A DNA stretch of 64,000 nt from Kaistella carnis (lineage in GTDB: Bacteria; Bacteroidota; Bacteroidia; Flavobacteriales; Weeksellaceae). Under the pieces are notes generated by a model. It was not told the origin of the DNA. It ran no database searches and saw only the letters and a program-made list of their open reading frames with translations. Shown piece after piece: positions 10,120 through 18,240 of the stretch. The translations under genes were made by a program, and so were the position numbers. Position 1 is the stretch's first letter, and every line of letters begins with the position of its first letter. Location of the stretch: contig NZ_CP034159.1 in NCBI RefSeq assembly GCF_003860585.1, forward strand, positions 2,294,001 to 2,358,000. The letters are read 5' to 3'.

Positions 10120-10480
10120 CTACATCCTCATGCGGTAGACGAACAACGGACTGATATAAGAACCCAATTTTATGATGAGTTTTTGAGAGGCCACATTTTC
10201 CTTTGTCGTTATAGCAGATATTTTCTTTAATCCCAGTTCGGAAAATGAAGTTTCCAGTAGTTTGGAAGCCGCTTCAAAACCGAATCCTTTGCCTTTAAAA
10301 TGAGGTAAAAAATGAAAAACCGATATCATGAACCTCTAAACCTGCCCGCGCAGAAATCCCTATGCTTCCTATTTTGGTACCGTCTGTTTTTAAACGGATG
10401 AGAAAATTCCAATAGCCTAACCGTTTAAATTGTGGTAGAAATTTAGTTGTGAGTCGTTGGTTTAAAGAAAAGTGGATTTT
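10120..10480 (-). pseudogene. Frameshifted GNAT acetyltransferase (RimJ/RimL type) remnant
   Basis: The 69-codon minus-strand reading frame at 10120-10329 reads as the C-terminal half of a GNAT N-acetyltransferase: an acetyl-CoA loop FKGKGFGFEAA followed by the N..S..LI.KLG end. The upstream half is in another frame (residues like GTKIGSIGISARAG then LEVHDIGFSF). The frames switch within a T-rich stretch around 10312-10330, where one extra base would explain the break. Further upstream the frame meets a stop and no start is clear. I infer a decayed gene rather than a short functional protein. A sequencing error in the T-run is the alternative. Confidence 0.65.
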
Positions 10481-10553
10481 TTGTTGTGAAGGTAATTCTA
10501 TTCAATGTAGAAAATTGATGGCACAGAAATGGGATTGGAAGAGAAAATTAAAA

Positions 10554-10988
10554 ATGGAAAAAATAATATCGGGCTTTATTGCCATTTTCGGACTGCTAAT
10601 ACTGGCAAATTGTACCACCCAAAAAACCAATGCACCGGAAAACATTCAAAGAGAATGGATGTTGGTTGAATTTCAGGATTTTAGCAAGGATGTAATGACG
10701 AGCAACAAAGCACGTCTGGATCTTTCTAATAAAGAAAAAACAAATCAATTTTCTGCAAATATGGGCTGTAATAATATGTTTGGAAAGGTCAGCTTTAATG
10801 TAGATGGAACCGTAAAATTTTCTGAAATAGGAAGTACCATGATGTTTTGTGACAGAGCGATGGACTTAGAACAGGCTTTCGGAAAAGAATTGCCAACGAT
10901 GACCAATTATAAAGTTGAGGGACATTACCTTACTCTAAGCAACTCAAGTGGAAAAGTAATGAAATTCGTCGCTTCAGACTGGGATTAA
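10554..10988 (+). CDS. META/HslJ-domain lipoprotein
   Basis: The product is a predicted outer-membrane or periplasmic lipoprotein with a META domain, as in HslJ; members are linked to heat or antibiotic stress but have no enzymatic role known. From the chosen ATG (144 residues) it begins with a lipoprotein signal ending LILANC, with the acylated cysteine near residue 19. The domain shows the family hallmark of N.FSAN.GCNN.FG followed by TMMFC. The reading frame stays open 35 codons upstream, but that stretch overlaps the acetyltransferase remnant, so the ATG at 10554 with its lipobox is the sensible start. Confidence 0.8.
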   Translation: MEKIISGFIAIFGLLILANCTTQKTNAPENIQREWMLVEFQDFSKDVMTSNKARLDLSNKEKTNQFSANMGCNNMFGKVSFNVDGTVKFSEIGSTMMFCDRAMDLEQAFGKELPTMTNYKVEGHYLTLSNSSGKVMKFVASDWD

Positions 10989-11057
10989 AAATTATACTAT
11001 AATAACTTCAATCTCCGATATTTATCTGAGATTTTTTAATGGGCAAGATCAAAGTAT

Positions 11058-11065
11058 TATCTTTG
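11058..11065 (+). promoter_or_regulatory. -7 box of the hflX promoter
   Basis: TATCTTTG matches the TAnnTTTG consensus exactly and lies 22 bp before the hflX ATG, leaving room for a short leader. Confidence 0.5.
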
Positions 11066-11087
11066 TACAAATGCCACAAGGAAATTT

Positions 11088-12308
11088 ATGCTAGACAAAA
11101 AAGAACATCTATACGAAAAAGCCGTTTTAGTCGGCTTAATTACGCAAAATCAAAGTGAAGAAAAGCTCATCGAATATATGGATGAGCTCGAATTTTTGGC
11201 TTTAACAGCCGGAGCAACCATCGATAAAAGATTCACTCAGAAATTAACACAGGCAGATTCCAAAACCTTTATTGGTAGTGGAAAAGCCCAGGAAATAAAA
11301 GAATATGTAAAGGATAAAGGCATCGGAACCATGATTTTCGATGATGAACTTTCACCTTCTCAATTAAAGAATCTCGAAAGAGAAATGGAAGTTAAAATCT
11401 TGGACAGAACCAATTTAATTCTGGATATTTTTGCACAAAGAGCCGAAACTTCTTACGCAAGAACGCAGGTAGAACTGGCTCAGTATCAGTATTTACTCCC
11501 AAGACTGAGCAAAATGTGGTCTCACCTTGATAAGCAAAAAGGGGGAATTGGAATGCGTGGTCCCGGTGAAACCGAAATTGAGACCGACAGAAGGATTATT
11601 CGCGACAGGATCTCCTTATTAAAAGAGAAATTAAAAACCATCGATAAACAGATGGCAACCCAAAGACAGAACCGTGGGAAAATGGTGCGTGTGGCGTTGG
11701 TCGGTTATACCAATGTTGGAAAATCTACCTTGATGAACGCAATTTCTAAATCTGACGTCTTTGCAGAAAACAAACTGTTCGCAACTTTGGATACCACGGT
11801 TCGAAAGGTCGTCATAGGAAATTTGCCTTTTTTATTAACGGATACCGTTGGATTTATCAGAAAACTTCCGACCCAGTTGGTGGAAAGTTTTAAATCAACT
11901 CTGGACGAAGTTCGGGAAGCTGATCTTTTGATTCATGTCGTTGATATTTCGCACGAGAGTTTTGAAGATCACATCAACTCCGTGAATCAGACATTAATGG
12001 AGATTGATGCACATCAAAAACCGATGATTATGGTTTTCAACAAGATTGATGCATTTGCGTACGAGAAAAAAGAAGAAGATGATCTAACGCCGGAAACCAG
12101 AAAGAACATTTCTCTGGATGAATGGAAAAAGACCTGGATGTCTAAATCTCAGTTTCCGACCGTCTTTATTTCTGCTTTAAACAAAGAGAACTTCCCTGAA
12201 ATGAAGAAAATGATCTATGATGAGGTTTTGAAAATTCATACTGCAAGATTCCCTTACAATGATTTCTTATTTGAATATCATGATGAAGAGGAACAAATAG
12301 AAGAATAA
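11088..12308 (+). CDS. hflX: Ribosome-associated GTPase HflX
   Basis: HflX is a GTPase that binds the 50S subunit and splits or rescues stalled ribosomes during stress. The 406-residue protein has an N-terminal HflX domain, the glycine-rich linker KGGIGMRGPGETEIETDRR (about 157-175), and the G motifs: GYTNVGKST (G1, about 205), DTVGFIRKLP (G3) and NKID (G4). Length is typical. It is monocistronic, with its own promoter box and terminator. Confidence 0.96.
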   Translation: MLDKKEHLYEKAVLVGLITQNQSEEKLIEYMDELEFLALTAGATIDKRFTQKLTQADSKTFIGSGKAQEIKEYVKDKGIGTMIFDDELSPSQLKNLEREMEVKILDRTNLILDIFAQRAETSYARTQVELAQYQYLLPRLSKMWSHLDKQKGGIGMRGPGETEIETDRRIIRDRISLLKEKLKTIDKQMATQRQNRGKMVRVALVGYTNVGKSTLMNAISKSDVFAENKLFATLDTTVRKVVIGNLPFLLTDTVGFIRKLPTQLVESFKSTLDEVREADLLIHVVDISHESFEDHINSVNQTLMEIDAHQKPMIMVFNKIDAFAYEKKEEDDLTPETRKNISLDEWKKTWMSKSQFPTVFISALNKENFPEMKKMIYDEVLKIHTARFPYNDFLFEYHDEEEQIEE

Positions 12309-12326
12309 AGCAAAAGCTTACTATTT

Positions 12327-12360
12327 TAAAAATGCTTAATTTATTTTAAGCATTTTTTTT
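12327..12360 (+). terminator. Intrinsic terminator of hflX
   Basis: An 11-bp stem (AAAATGCTTAA / TTAAGCATTTT) with a short loop runs into a long T-tract 20 bp after the hflX stop. Confidence 0.85.
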
Positions 12361-12392
12361 ACTTTTAATTCCAAAATAAATCCCATTTTTAC

Positions 12393-13316
12393 GTGATGAA
12401 TGCAGATTACCAAAAAGTTATTTCAACAGTTTACGCTGAAATTTTGACTCAGGAAAATATTGGAAAAGTGCCGGATTACATTCCTGAGATTGCCTGTATT
12501 GAGGAGAATAAGTTTGGAGTTAATTATACAGATTTAAACGATAACTCTTTCGGATGCGGTGATTTTCAGGAAAAATTTTCTATTCAAAGTATTTCTAAGG
12601 TTTTTGCGTTGTCCTATGTCTATGAAGAACTGGGAGAAAAACTCTGGAAAAGAGTTGATGTGGAACCTTCCGGAAATCCCTTTAATTCTCTACTTCAATT
12701 AGAGGCTGACCACGGAATTCCGCGAAACCCTTTTATTAATGCCGGTGCGCTGGTTATTTGCGATATATTATTGGAGATCTGCGATAAGCCGAAAGAAAAA
12801 ATGCTCGAATTTATTCGCAATCTTGCGGAAGATGATGAGATTTTCTTTAATGAAAAGGTCGCTCAAAGTGAAATGGAAAACAGTTTCAGAAATACGGCCA
12901 TGTGTAATTTCATGAAATCGTTTGGAAATATTCACGAGCGACCAACTGCAGTTATCGATCTTTACTGTCATCTTTGTTCTATAGAAATGACTTGCGAACA
13001 GTTGAGCAAGAGTTTTTTATATCTGGCAAATGGCGGTAAAAAACCATCGGATAACACTTCTGTTTTGCCTTTTCTTAAAGCCAAAAGGATTAATGCCATC
13101 TTGTTAACCTGTGGCTTTTATGATGAATCTGGGGAGTTTTCCTTCCTGGTTGGTTTACCCGGAAAAAGTGGAGTTGGAGGAGGAATTATCGCTATTCTAC
13201 CGCAGAAATATTGCATCGCTGTTTGGAGCCCGAAACTGAATCCGAAAGGAAATTCCTACCGTGGAATGAAGTTTCTCGAGAAATTCACCACACTCACAGG
13301 CGAAACTATTTTCTAG
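12393..13316 (+). CDS. glsA: Glutaminase
   Basis: The enzyme hydrolyses glutamine to glutamate and ammonia in the cytoplasm and belongs to the serine-dependent beta-lactamase-fold glutaminase family. The 307-residue product has the catalytic S-x-x-K motif in QSISKVFAL (about residues 65-73) and the conserved segments NPFINAGALV and GLPGKSGVGGGI. Length matches the family (~305). gdhA lies 3.4 kb away, so two glutamate-linked nitrogen enzymes are near each other but not in one operon. Confidence 0.95.
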   Translation: MMNADYQKVISTVYAEILTQENIGKVPDYIPEIACIEENKFGVNYTDLNDNSFGCGDFQEKFSIQSISKVFALSYVYEELGEKLWKRVDVEPSGNPFNSLLQLEADHGIPRNPFINAGALVICDILLEICDKPKEKMLEFIRNLAEDDEIFFNEKVAQSEMENSFRNTAMCNFMKSFGNIHERPTAVIDLYCHLCSIEMTCEQLSKSFLYLANGGKKPSDNTSVLPFLKAKRINAILLTCGFYDESGEFSFLVGLPGKSGVGGGIIAILPQKYCIAVWSPKLNPKGNSYRGMKFLEKFTTLTGETIF

Positions 13317-13365
13317 TGTCTAGCAATATTATCGATCCATGAAGTAAGCGGAGTCGTCAGCGCCA

Positions 13366-13749
13366 TTACTTCATTTTCCGCGCCATTTCCATTTTGTGAG
13401 CCATTAGATTTGCAATATTTCTGGCTTTATATATGGCAAGATCTGCCATTTCTCCAGTGAAATTTTCTTCTATGGTCTCGGTCCACAATTTAATCCAGTG
13501 GTCGAAATGAAATTTCTCCATCGGAACCTCAGAATTAATGGGAAAGTGTACAGCCATAGGGTTTCCCTTGTATGAAATTTGCCCAAACAAAAGCGTTTCC
13601 CAAAACGAATACATTTTCGGCAAATGATGCGACCAATCAACCTTTGCAACATCACTGAAGAAAAATCCAATCGTTTCGTCTTTTTGCACTTTCGCATAAA
13701 AACCATTCACCAAATCTTCAATATCCTGCCGCGACTCTAATTTTTTCAT
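13366..13749 (-). CDS. Group 3 truncated haemoglobin
   Basis: This is a small haem-binding globin, probably handling O2 or reactive nitrogen species in the cytoplasm. The 127-residue protein matches the group III truncated-globin pattern: FYAKVQKDETIGFFF at the start, a central KMYSFWETLLFG helix, AVHF with a candidate proximal histidine, and FDHWIKLW. Length is normal for the family. It is transcribed convergently with glsA. Being close to the haem biosynthesis operon is suggestive but not proof of a link. Confidence 0.85.
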   Translation of the reverse strand: MKKLESRQDIEDLVNGFYAKVQKDETIGFFFSDVAKVDWSHHLPKMYSFWETLLFGQISYKGNPMAVHFPINSEVPMEKFHFDHWIKLWTETIEENFTGEMADLAIYKARNIANLMAHKMEMARKMK

Positions 13750-13796
13750 ACTTCAAAATTACTCAAAAATTTCAGCATGCCTTTATGATTTCGGTC

Positions 13797-13915
13797 ACTC
13801 ATTTATATTTGGGCGGACAATTCGCGCTATCCGTTCCTACTCCTCAGTCGCCAGCTCCACTTCGTTCCGCTGGCTCCTTGCGGGGTAACCACTTCTATCT
13901 CGGCCGCAGTCTTGC
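13797..13915. repeat. GC-rich imperfect-hairpin intergenic repeat (candidate dispersed element)
   Basis: This stretch is clearly more GC-rich than the surrounding spacer and contains short inverted segments (CCAGC / GCTGG around an ACTTCGTTC core). It resembles the dispersed, degenerate intergenic elements common in Flavobacteriales. No other copy is obvious in this window, so the call rests on recollection and composition. A reading frame runs through it into the next gene but it is not believable coding sequence. Confidence 0.3.
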
Positions 13916-13952
13916 ATCTTTAGAAAGTTCTGATTTAAAAAGTAAATTCACT

Positions 13953-13960
13953 TACTTTTG
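13953..13960 (+). promoter_or_regulatory. -7 box immediately before the CxxCxxCC gene
   Basis: TACTTTTG matches TAnnTTTG, and its last base is only 4 nt before the ATG at 13965. Transcription would start at or next to the start codon, so the mRNA may be leaderless. This also supports choosing the ATG at 13965 over any upstream start. Confidence 0.5.
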
Positions 13961-13964
13961 CAAA

Positions 13965-14456
13965 ATGAATTTAGAATTCTATAAAAACCAGGCTCTGTTA
14001 AGACAGAAAGAAAACAAAAAATTCCTGGAGAGTCTCAAGAAAAAACCTCCAAAAAATCTGGATTATCTTGTGCAGGAAACCCATGAACAGGTTTTTGAGA
14101 AAATAGATTGTCTGCAATGTGCCAACTGCTGCAAAACGACCGGACCACTTTTTACAGAAAAAGACATCGAGAGGATTGCTAAACATTTGAAAATGAAAGT
14201 TTCAGATTTCGAGCAGAAATTTTTACAAACCGATGAAGATCAGGATAAAGTTTTGCAAAATCTTCCCTGTTGGTTTCTAGCTGATGATAATACGTGTTCT
14301 ATTTACGAAGTCCGTCCCAAAGCGTGTCGTGAATTTCCGCATACCGACCGGAAGAAAATCTATCAGATCAACCATCTTACGCTGAAAAACACCTTGATAT
14401 GTCCTGCTGCTTATGAATTTGTAGAGAAAATGAAGGAAAATTTAACAAAGAAGTAG
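13965..14456 (+). CDS. YkgJ-family cysteine-cluster protein
   Basis: The product is a predicted metal- or Fe-S-binding protein of the UPF0153/YkgJ family, function unknown. The 163-residue product from the chosen start has the cluster CLQCANCCK (CxxCxxCC) near residue 47 and further cysteines in LPCWFL, TCSIYEVRPKACREFP and LICPAAYEF, the usual family pattern. The frame continues 60 codons upstream through a GC-rich repeat and lacks any promoter there, so the internal ATG right after a -7 box is used. Confidence 0.85.
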   Translation: MNLEFYKNQALLRQKENKKFLESLKKKPPKNLDYLVQETHEQVFEKIDCLQCANCCKTTGPLFTEKDIERIAKHLKMKVSDFEQKFLQTDEDQDKVLQNLPCWFLADDNTCSIYEVRPKACREFPHTDRKKIYQINHLTLKNTLICPAAYEFVEKMKENLTKK

Positions 14457-14560
14457 CATTTTCTTAAACTTTTATAAAGTTCGTTAAACTTTGGTCGCTC
14501 CTATGCAATTGCCTAAAATTCTTCGTTATGGTGGTATCATTAACTTAAAATTACATCATT

Positions 14561-14851
14561 ATGAAAAAGTCATTGTTAGCAATCGTGCTTATTGCAGGAG
14601 GAATTACCTTCGCTACGGCACAAACTACGAAGAACGAAAATACTTTACAGCAAGCACCAGTAACTGATACCGTTAAGCAGGATGAGATGTCGGTAAAAAT
14701 GGATTCCACAGCAGAAGCCAAGGCCGCTGAGATGGAGGCAGAAAATGTAAAAATGAAAGAAATGGAAACTGCGGAAATGAATGCAAAAAAAGAAGCAGAA
14801 GCTTCCCCGGAAACTAAAAAAGTAAAAAAGGCAAGAAAACAAATGGAGTAA
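14561..14851 (+). CDS. Small exported Met/Glu/Lys-rich protein, function unknown
   Basis: The 96-residue product has a clear signal peptide (MKKSLLAIVLIAGGITFATA, cleavage likely after ATA at residue 20). The rest is low-complexity and highly charged (E, K, M, A), with repeated EME/AEME-like units and a basic KKVKKARK tail, probably helical and soluble in the periplasm. I recognise no family. The hairpin that follows may belong to the neighbouring insertion sequence rather than to this gene. Confidence 0.65.
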   Translation: MKKSLLAIVLIAGGITFATAQTTKNENTLQQAPVTDTVKQDEMSVKMDSTAEAKAAEMEAENVKMKEMETAEMNAKKEAEASPETKKVKKARKQME

Positions 14852-14871
14852 ACTTCCTGAAGTATAAAAAA

Positions 14872-14901
14872 GAAGCCGTCTCAATACTGAGGCGGTTTTT
14901 T
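14872..14901 (+). terminator. Inward-facing terminator at the left IS end
   Basis: A hairpin CCGTCTCA-ATAC-TGAGGCGG is followed by six T. It ends transcription coming from the small exported-protein gene before it reaches the transposase. Confidence 0.75.
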
Positions 14902-14964
14902 CTGTGTTTAACATTTGTCAGTTTTAAAGGGTTTTACTATCTTTAAGTATTGATAATCAATTAT

Positions 14965-16503
14965 ATGAGTATTAAATTTAAAGATTATAACCAGCAACAA
15001 AATTGGTTATTCCCACCATCAATCGAGGAATTGATTCCAGAAAATCATCCCGTTCGGGTCGTTAATGGAATTATTGAACAACTGGATTTACGATTGCTCA
15101 TTGAAGAGTATAGTAAAGATGGCAAACCGAGCTTTCATCCCAAGATGATGCTTAAGGTGATGGTTTACGCTTATATGGATAATACGTATTCCAGCAGGAA
15201 GATCGAAAAAGCGATGCGTGAGAATATTAATTTTATGTGGTTGTCCGCTCAACAGGTCGCAGACCATAACACCATCGCACGTTTTCGGAGCAAGAAACTC
15301 AAGACTATTTTCAAAGACATTTTCAAACAGGTCGTCCTGTTATTAGCAGAGGAAGGACTCGTTAGCTTGAAAGAAGTTTTTACCGATGGAACTAAGATAG
15401 AGTCTATTGCCGGGAGATATACCTTCGTTTGGGGCAATGCCATTAAAACCAGAAAAGAGAAGATGGCAGAACAACTTGAACAAATGTGGAACTATGCCCA
15501 AAGCATTGCTGAGGAAGAAGACAGCGATCCTACACCACCGGAGTTTAAAACCATCGATAAAGATAAAATAGAGAAGACCGCCAAGAAAATAGAAGAGATC
15601 ATCAGCAAAAACCCGAAGGCATCCACCAAAGCAAAGGCAAAATTAAGATACATTCAAAAGAATTTTTCTCAGAACCTGGATAAGTACCAGGAGCAGGAAA
15701 AGGTTTTGGACGGACGTGGCAGTTATAGTAAGACCGATCCCGATGCCACATTTATGCGCATGAAAGATGATCATATGCAGAATGGTCAACTTAAACCCGC
15801 CTACAACGTGCAGGTAAGTTCTGAATCCCAGTTTGTTATTCATTATACTTTACACCAAACCACCAATGATTTAAATACGCTTAAACCACATCTCAATACT
15901 TTTGAAGAACTTTATCAGTTTTTGCCGGAAGAACTTACTGCTGATGCTGGTTACGGCAGTGAAGAAAATTATGATTTTCTGGAAGAGAAAAATATAGAAA
16001 CCTTCGTAAAATACAACACCTTCGATAAGGAACAGGGTATTTTAAAATCGAAAAGAAAGAAAATCAACGAAGACTTTCACCGCGATAAACTTTATTATAA
16101 CGAAGAGAACGATCAGTATATCTGTCCGATGGGGCAACCGATGAATAAAATCACCAACCGAAATCGAAAAACAAAAAGCGGTTATGCTCAGACAAGTTCA
16201 CTGTACCAGGCTCAAAACTGCACCGGTTGTCCGCTGCGAGGGGCTTGCCATAAAGCCCAGGGAAACAGAATAATAGAACGCAACCAAAATTTAGAACGGC
16301 ATAAGGAGAGAGTTCGGGAAAACATCTTGAGTGAAATCGGAGAAATAAAACGCAAACAACGCACGGCGGATGTAGAACCCGTCTTTGCACATATCAAATC
16401 CAATCGGAACTTCAAGCGTTTTACACACAAAGGAATAGAAAAAGTGGAATTAGAGTTCGGATTACACGCTTTAGCACACAATCTAAGAAAAAAGAGTGCT
16501 TAA
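14965..16503 (+). CDS. IS1182-family transposase (DDE)
   Basis: This is a DDE-type transposase of about 512 residues. The N-terminal DUF772-like region begins QQNWLFPPSIEELIPENHPV; the catalytic core has candidate acidic residues in EVFTDGTKIE and TADAGYGSEENY; a zinc-ribbon-like segment follows (CPMGQPM...CTGCPLRGACHKA); the C-terminal region is VEPVFAHIKSNRNFKRF. The frame is intact and full length, so the copy may be active. A start 5 codons upstream (14950) is less likely than the ATG at 14965, which begins the conserved N-terminus. Confidence 0.93.
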   Translation: MSIKFKDYNQQQNWLFPPSIEELIPENHPVRVVNGIIEQLDLRLLIEEYSKDGKPSFHPKMMLKVMVYAYMDNTYSSRKIEKAMRENINFMWLSAQQVADHNTIARFRSKKLKTIFKDIFKQVVLLLAEEGLVSLKEVFTDGTKIESIAGRYTFVWGNAIKTRKEKMAEQLEQMWNYAQSIAEEEDSDPTPPEFKTIDKDKIEKTAKKIEEIISKNPKASTKAKAKLRYIQKNFSQNLDKYQEQEKVLDGRGSYSKTDPDATFMRMKDDHMQNGQLKPAYNVQVSSESQFVIHYTLHQTTNDLNTLKPHLNTFEELYQFLPEELTADAGYGSEENYDFLEEKNIETFVKYNTFDKEQGILKSKRKKINEDFHRDKLYYNEENDQYICPMGQPMNKITNRNRKTKSGYAQTSSLYQAQNCTGCPLRGACHKAQGNRIIERNQNLERHKERVRENILSEIGEIKRKQRTADVEPVFAHIKSNRNFKRFTHKGIEKVELEFGLHALAHNLRKKSA

Positions 16504-16576
16504 GTAAGAGCACATTTTTATCCTAATGTGCAAAAATCACAAATAATCAAAATTTAACGCTTTACAACAGAAAATA

Positions 16577-16612
16577 AAAAAACCGCCTCAAATTTTATTT
16601 TGAGACGGCTTC
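16577..16612 (-). terminator. Inward-facing terminator at the right IS end
   Basis: Read on the minus strand this is GCCGTCTCAA, an A/T loop, then TTGAGGCGG with a run of seven T. It is the mirror of the left-end hairpin and would stop minus-strand transcription entering the element from the gdhA side. Confidence 0.65.
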
Positions 16613-16659
16613 ATCCTTTCACTTTACTTTTTTTTCCCATTATCCCGGGACAGGTTTTA

Positions 16660-16689
16660 TTAAAAAAGTCGGAGCATACCTCCGACTTT
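16660..16689 (-). terminator. Intrinsic terminator of gdhA
   Basis: A 10-bp stem (AAAGTCGGAG / CTCCGACTTT) with a 5-base loop lies 8 bp after the gdhA stop and runs into a T-run on the minus strand. Confidence 0.85.
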
Positions 16690-16697
16690 ATTTTTTT

Positions 16698-18056
16698 TTA
16701 TACAACGCCTTGTGCTAACATGGCTTCCGCAACTTTTACAAATCCGGCAATGTTTGCTCCTTTTACATAGTTGACGTAGCCGTCTTCCTCTTTCCCGTAA
16801 TCTCTGCAGGCTTTGTGAATACCAATCATAATTTCTTTCAGTCGGGCATCAACTTCCTCAGAGGTCCAGTTCAGTCGGATGGAATTCTGAGTCATTTCCA
16901 AACCGGATGTGGCAACACCGCCGGCGTTGGAAGCTTTCCCTGGAGAAAACAATACTTTGTTTTCTAAGAAATAGTTGATCGCATCCAGTGTTGAGGGCAT
17001 GTTAGCTGCTTCAGTTACACACATTACTCCATTCGCAACTAGAGCTTTAGCGTCTTCGAGTAGTAATTCATTTTGTGTAGCTGCCGGGATTGCAACATCA
17101 CATTTTACTTCCCACGGCCGTTTTCCTGCAAAAAATTCTGCAGTTGGGAATTTCTTCACATAATCTTCGGCTCTGTTATTTCCGGAAGAACGAAGTTGTA
17201 ATAAATAATCAACTTTTTCACCGTCAATTCCGTCTTTATCGTATACATAACCATCAGGTCCGGAAATAGTGACTACTTTTCCACCCAGTTCTGTAACTTT
17301 TTTAATCACCCCCCAAGCTACGTTTCCGAAACCGGAAACCACAAAGGTTTTACCTTTAATACTTTCTCCTACGGTTTTCAACATCTGTTCGCAGAAATAA
17401 ACGACGCCATATCCTGTTGCTTCCGGGCGGATCAATGATCCACCATATGCAATTCCTTTTCCGGTAAGTACGCCGGTAAATTCATTTCTGATTTTTTTAT
17501 ACTGACCGAATAAATATCCGATTTCTCTTGCTCCTACGCCAATGTCTCCAGCAGGAACATCGGTTTCAGGACCGATATGTTTGCACAATTCCGTCATAAA
17601 TGCCTGGCAAAAACGCATCACTTCCATGTCGGATTTTCCTTGTGGATCAAAATCTGCACCTCCTTTTCCGCCACCCATAGGTAGCGTAGTTAAAGAGTTT
17701 TTAAATGTTTGCTCGAATGCCAAAAACTTTAAAACAGATAAATTCACGGTTGGATGAAAACGGATTCCCCCTTTATAAGGACCAATTGCAGAATTCATCT
17801 GGATTCTAAATCCTCTGTTGACCTGAATTTCTCCCGAATCATCTACCCAAGGAACGCGAAAAATAATGGTTCTTTCTGGTTCTGCCATCCTTTCCAAGAG
17901 TTTCATTCCGTCATATTCTTTACGAGTGGCTATGAAAGGAATTACGGTGTAAGCAACTTCTTTTACCGCTTGTAGAAATTCTGGCTCGTGGGGATTTTTA
18001 GATTCAATTTTGTCGATAAATTCCTGAATTCTTTGCTCTACGTTATTGTGTTCCAT
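16698..18056 (-). CDS. gdhA: NADP-specific glutamate dehydrogenase
   Basis: The enzyme aminates 2-oxoglutarate with ammonium to glutamate, using NAD(P)H. The 452-residue product contains the glutamate-dehydrogenase active-site segment LPMGGGKGGADFDP with the catalytic lysine, and the dinucleotide-binding FVVSGFGNVAWG. Length is typical of the hexameric small-subunit type, as in E. coli GdhA. It is monocistronic, with a strong terminator. Confidence 0.96.
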   Translation of the reverse strand: MEHNNVEQRIQEFIDKIESKNPHEPEFLQAVKEVAYTVIPFIATRKEYDGMKLLERMAEPERTIIFRVPWVDDSGEIQVNRGFRIQMNSAIGPYKGGIRFHPTVNLSVLKFLAFEQTFKNSLTTLPMGGGKGGADFDPQGKSDMEVMRFCQAFMTELCKHIGPETDVPAGDIGVGAREIGYLFGQYKKIRNEFTGVLTGKGIAYGGSLIRPEATGYGVVYFCEQMLKTVGESIKGKTFVVSGFGNVAWGVIKKVTELGGKVVTISGPDGYVYDKDGIDGEKVDYLLQLRSSGNNRAEDYVKKFPTAEFFAGKRPWEVKCDVAIPAATQNELLLEDAKALVANGVMCVTEAANMPSTLDAINYFLENKVLFSPGKASNAGGVATSGLEMTQNSIRLNWTSEEVDARLKEIMIGIHKACRDYGKEEDGYVNYVKGANIAGFVKVAEAMLAQGVV

Positions 18057-18240
18057 AAATGGGCTGATATTGTTGTAACAAATTTACTTTTTTTTTAAAA
18101 CCGACAATAAAAAGTTTAATATTTTAGGAATGTTTAATTAATTTAAGTTTTTGTTTTATTAAAACAAAATTTTATACATTAACCTTATTAAAAGCTCAAG
18201 TAATGTATGAAAATAGTATATTTTTAAAAACGCTTATTTA

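Larger units (their letters stand above)
14872..16612 (+). mobile_element. IS1182-family insertion sequence
   Basis: A single transposase gene is bracketed by the 13-base sequence GAAGCCGTCTCAA at 14872-14884 and its exact reverse complement at 16600-16612. Each end is half of a hairpin followed by a T-run pointing inward, so the two ends can act as terminators against read-in transcription. No target-site duplication is visible immediately outside, so the exact boundaries are tentative. The inserted element separates the small exported-protein gene from gdhA. Confidence 0.6.

Noticed and set aside
10449..10553. N-terminal 35-codon extension of the META lipoprotein
   Set aside because: It overlaps the acetyltransferase remnant and would bury the lipoprotein signal inside the protein.
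13785..13964. N-terminal 60-codon extension of the CxxCxxCC protein
   Set aside because: It runs through a GC-rich repeat-like stretch, has no family similarity, and a -7 promoter box lies directly before the internal ATG at 13965.
14645..14914. Minus-strand open frame opposite the small exported-protein gene
   Set aside because: It is a low-complexity antisense frame (Phe/Leu/Ser-rich) of a clearly coding Glu/Lys-rich gene with a signal peptide.
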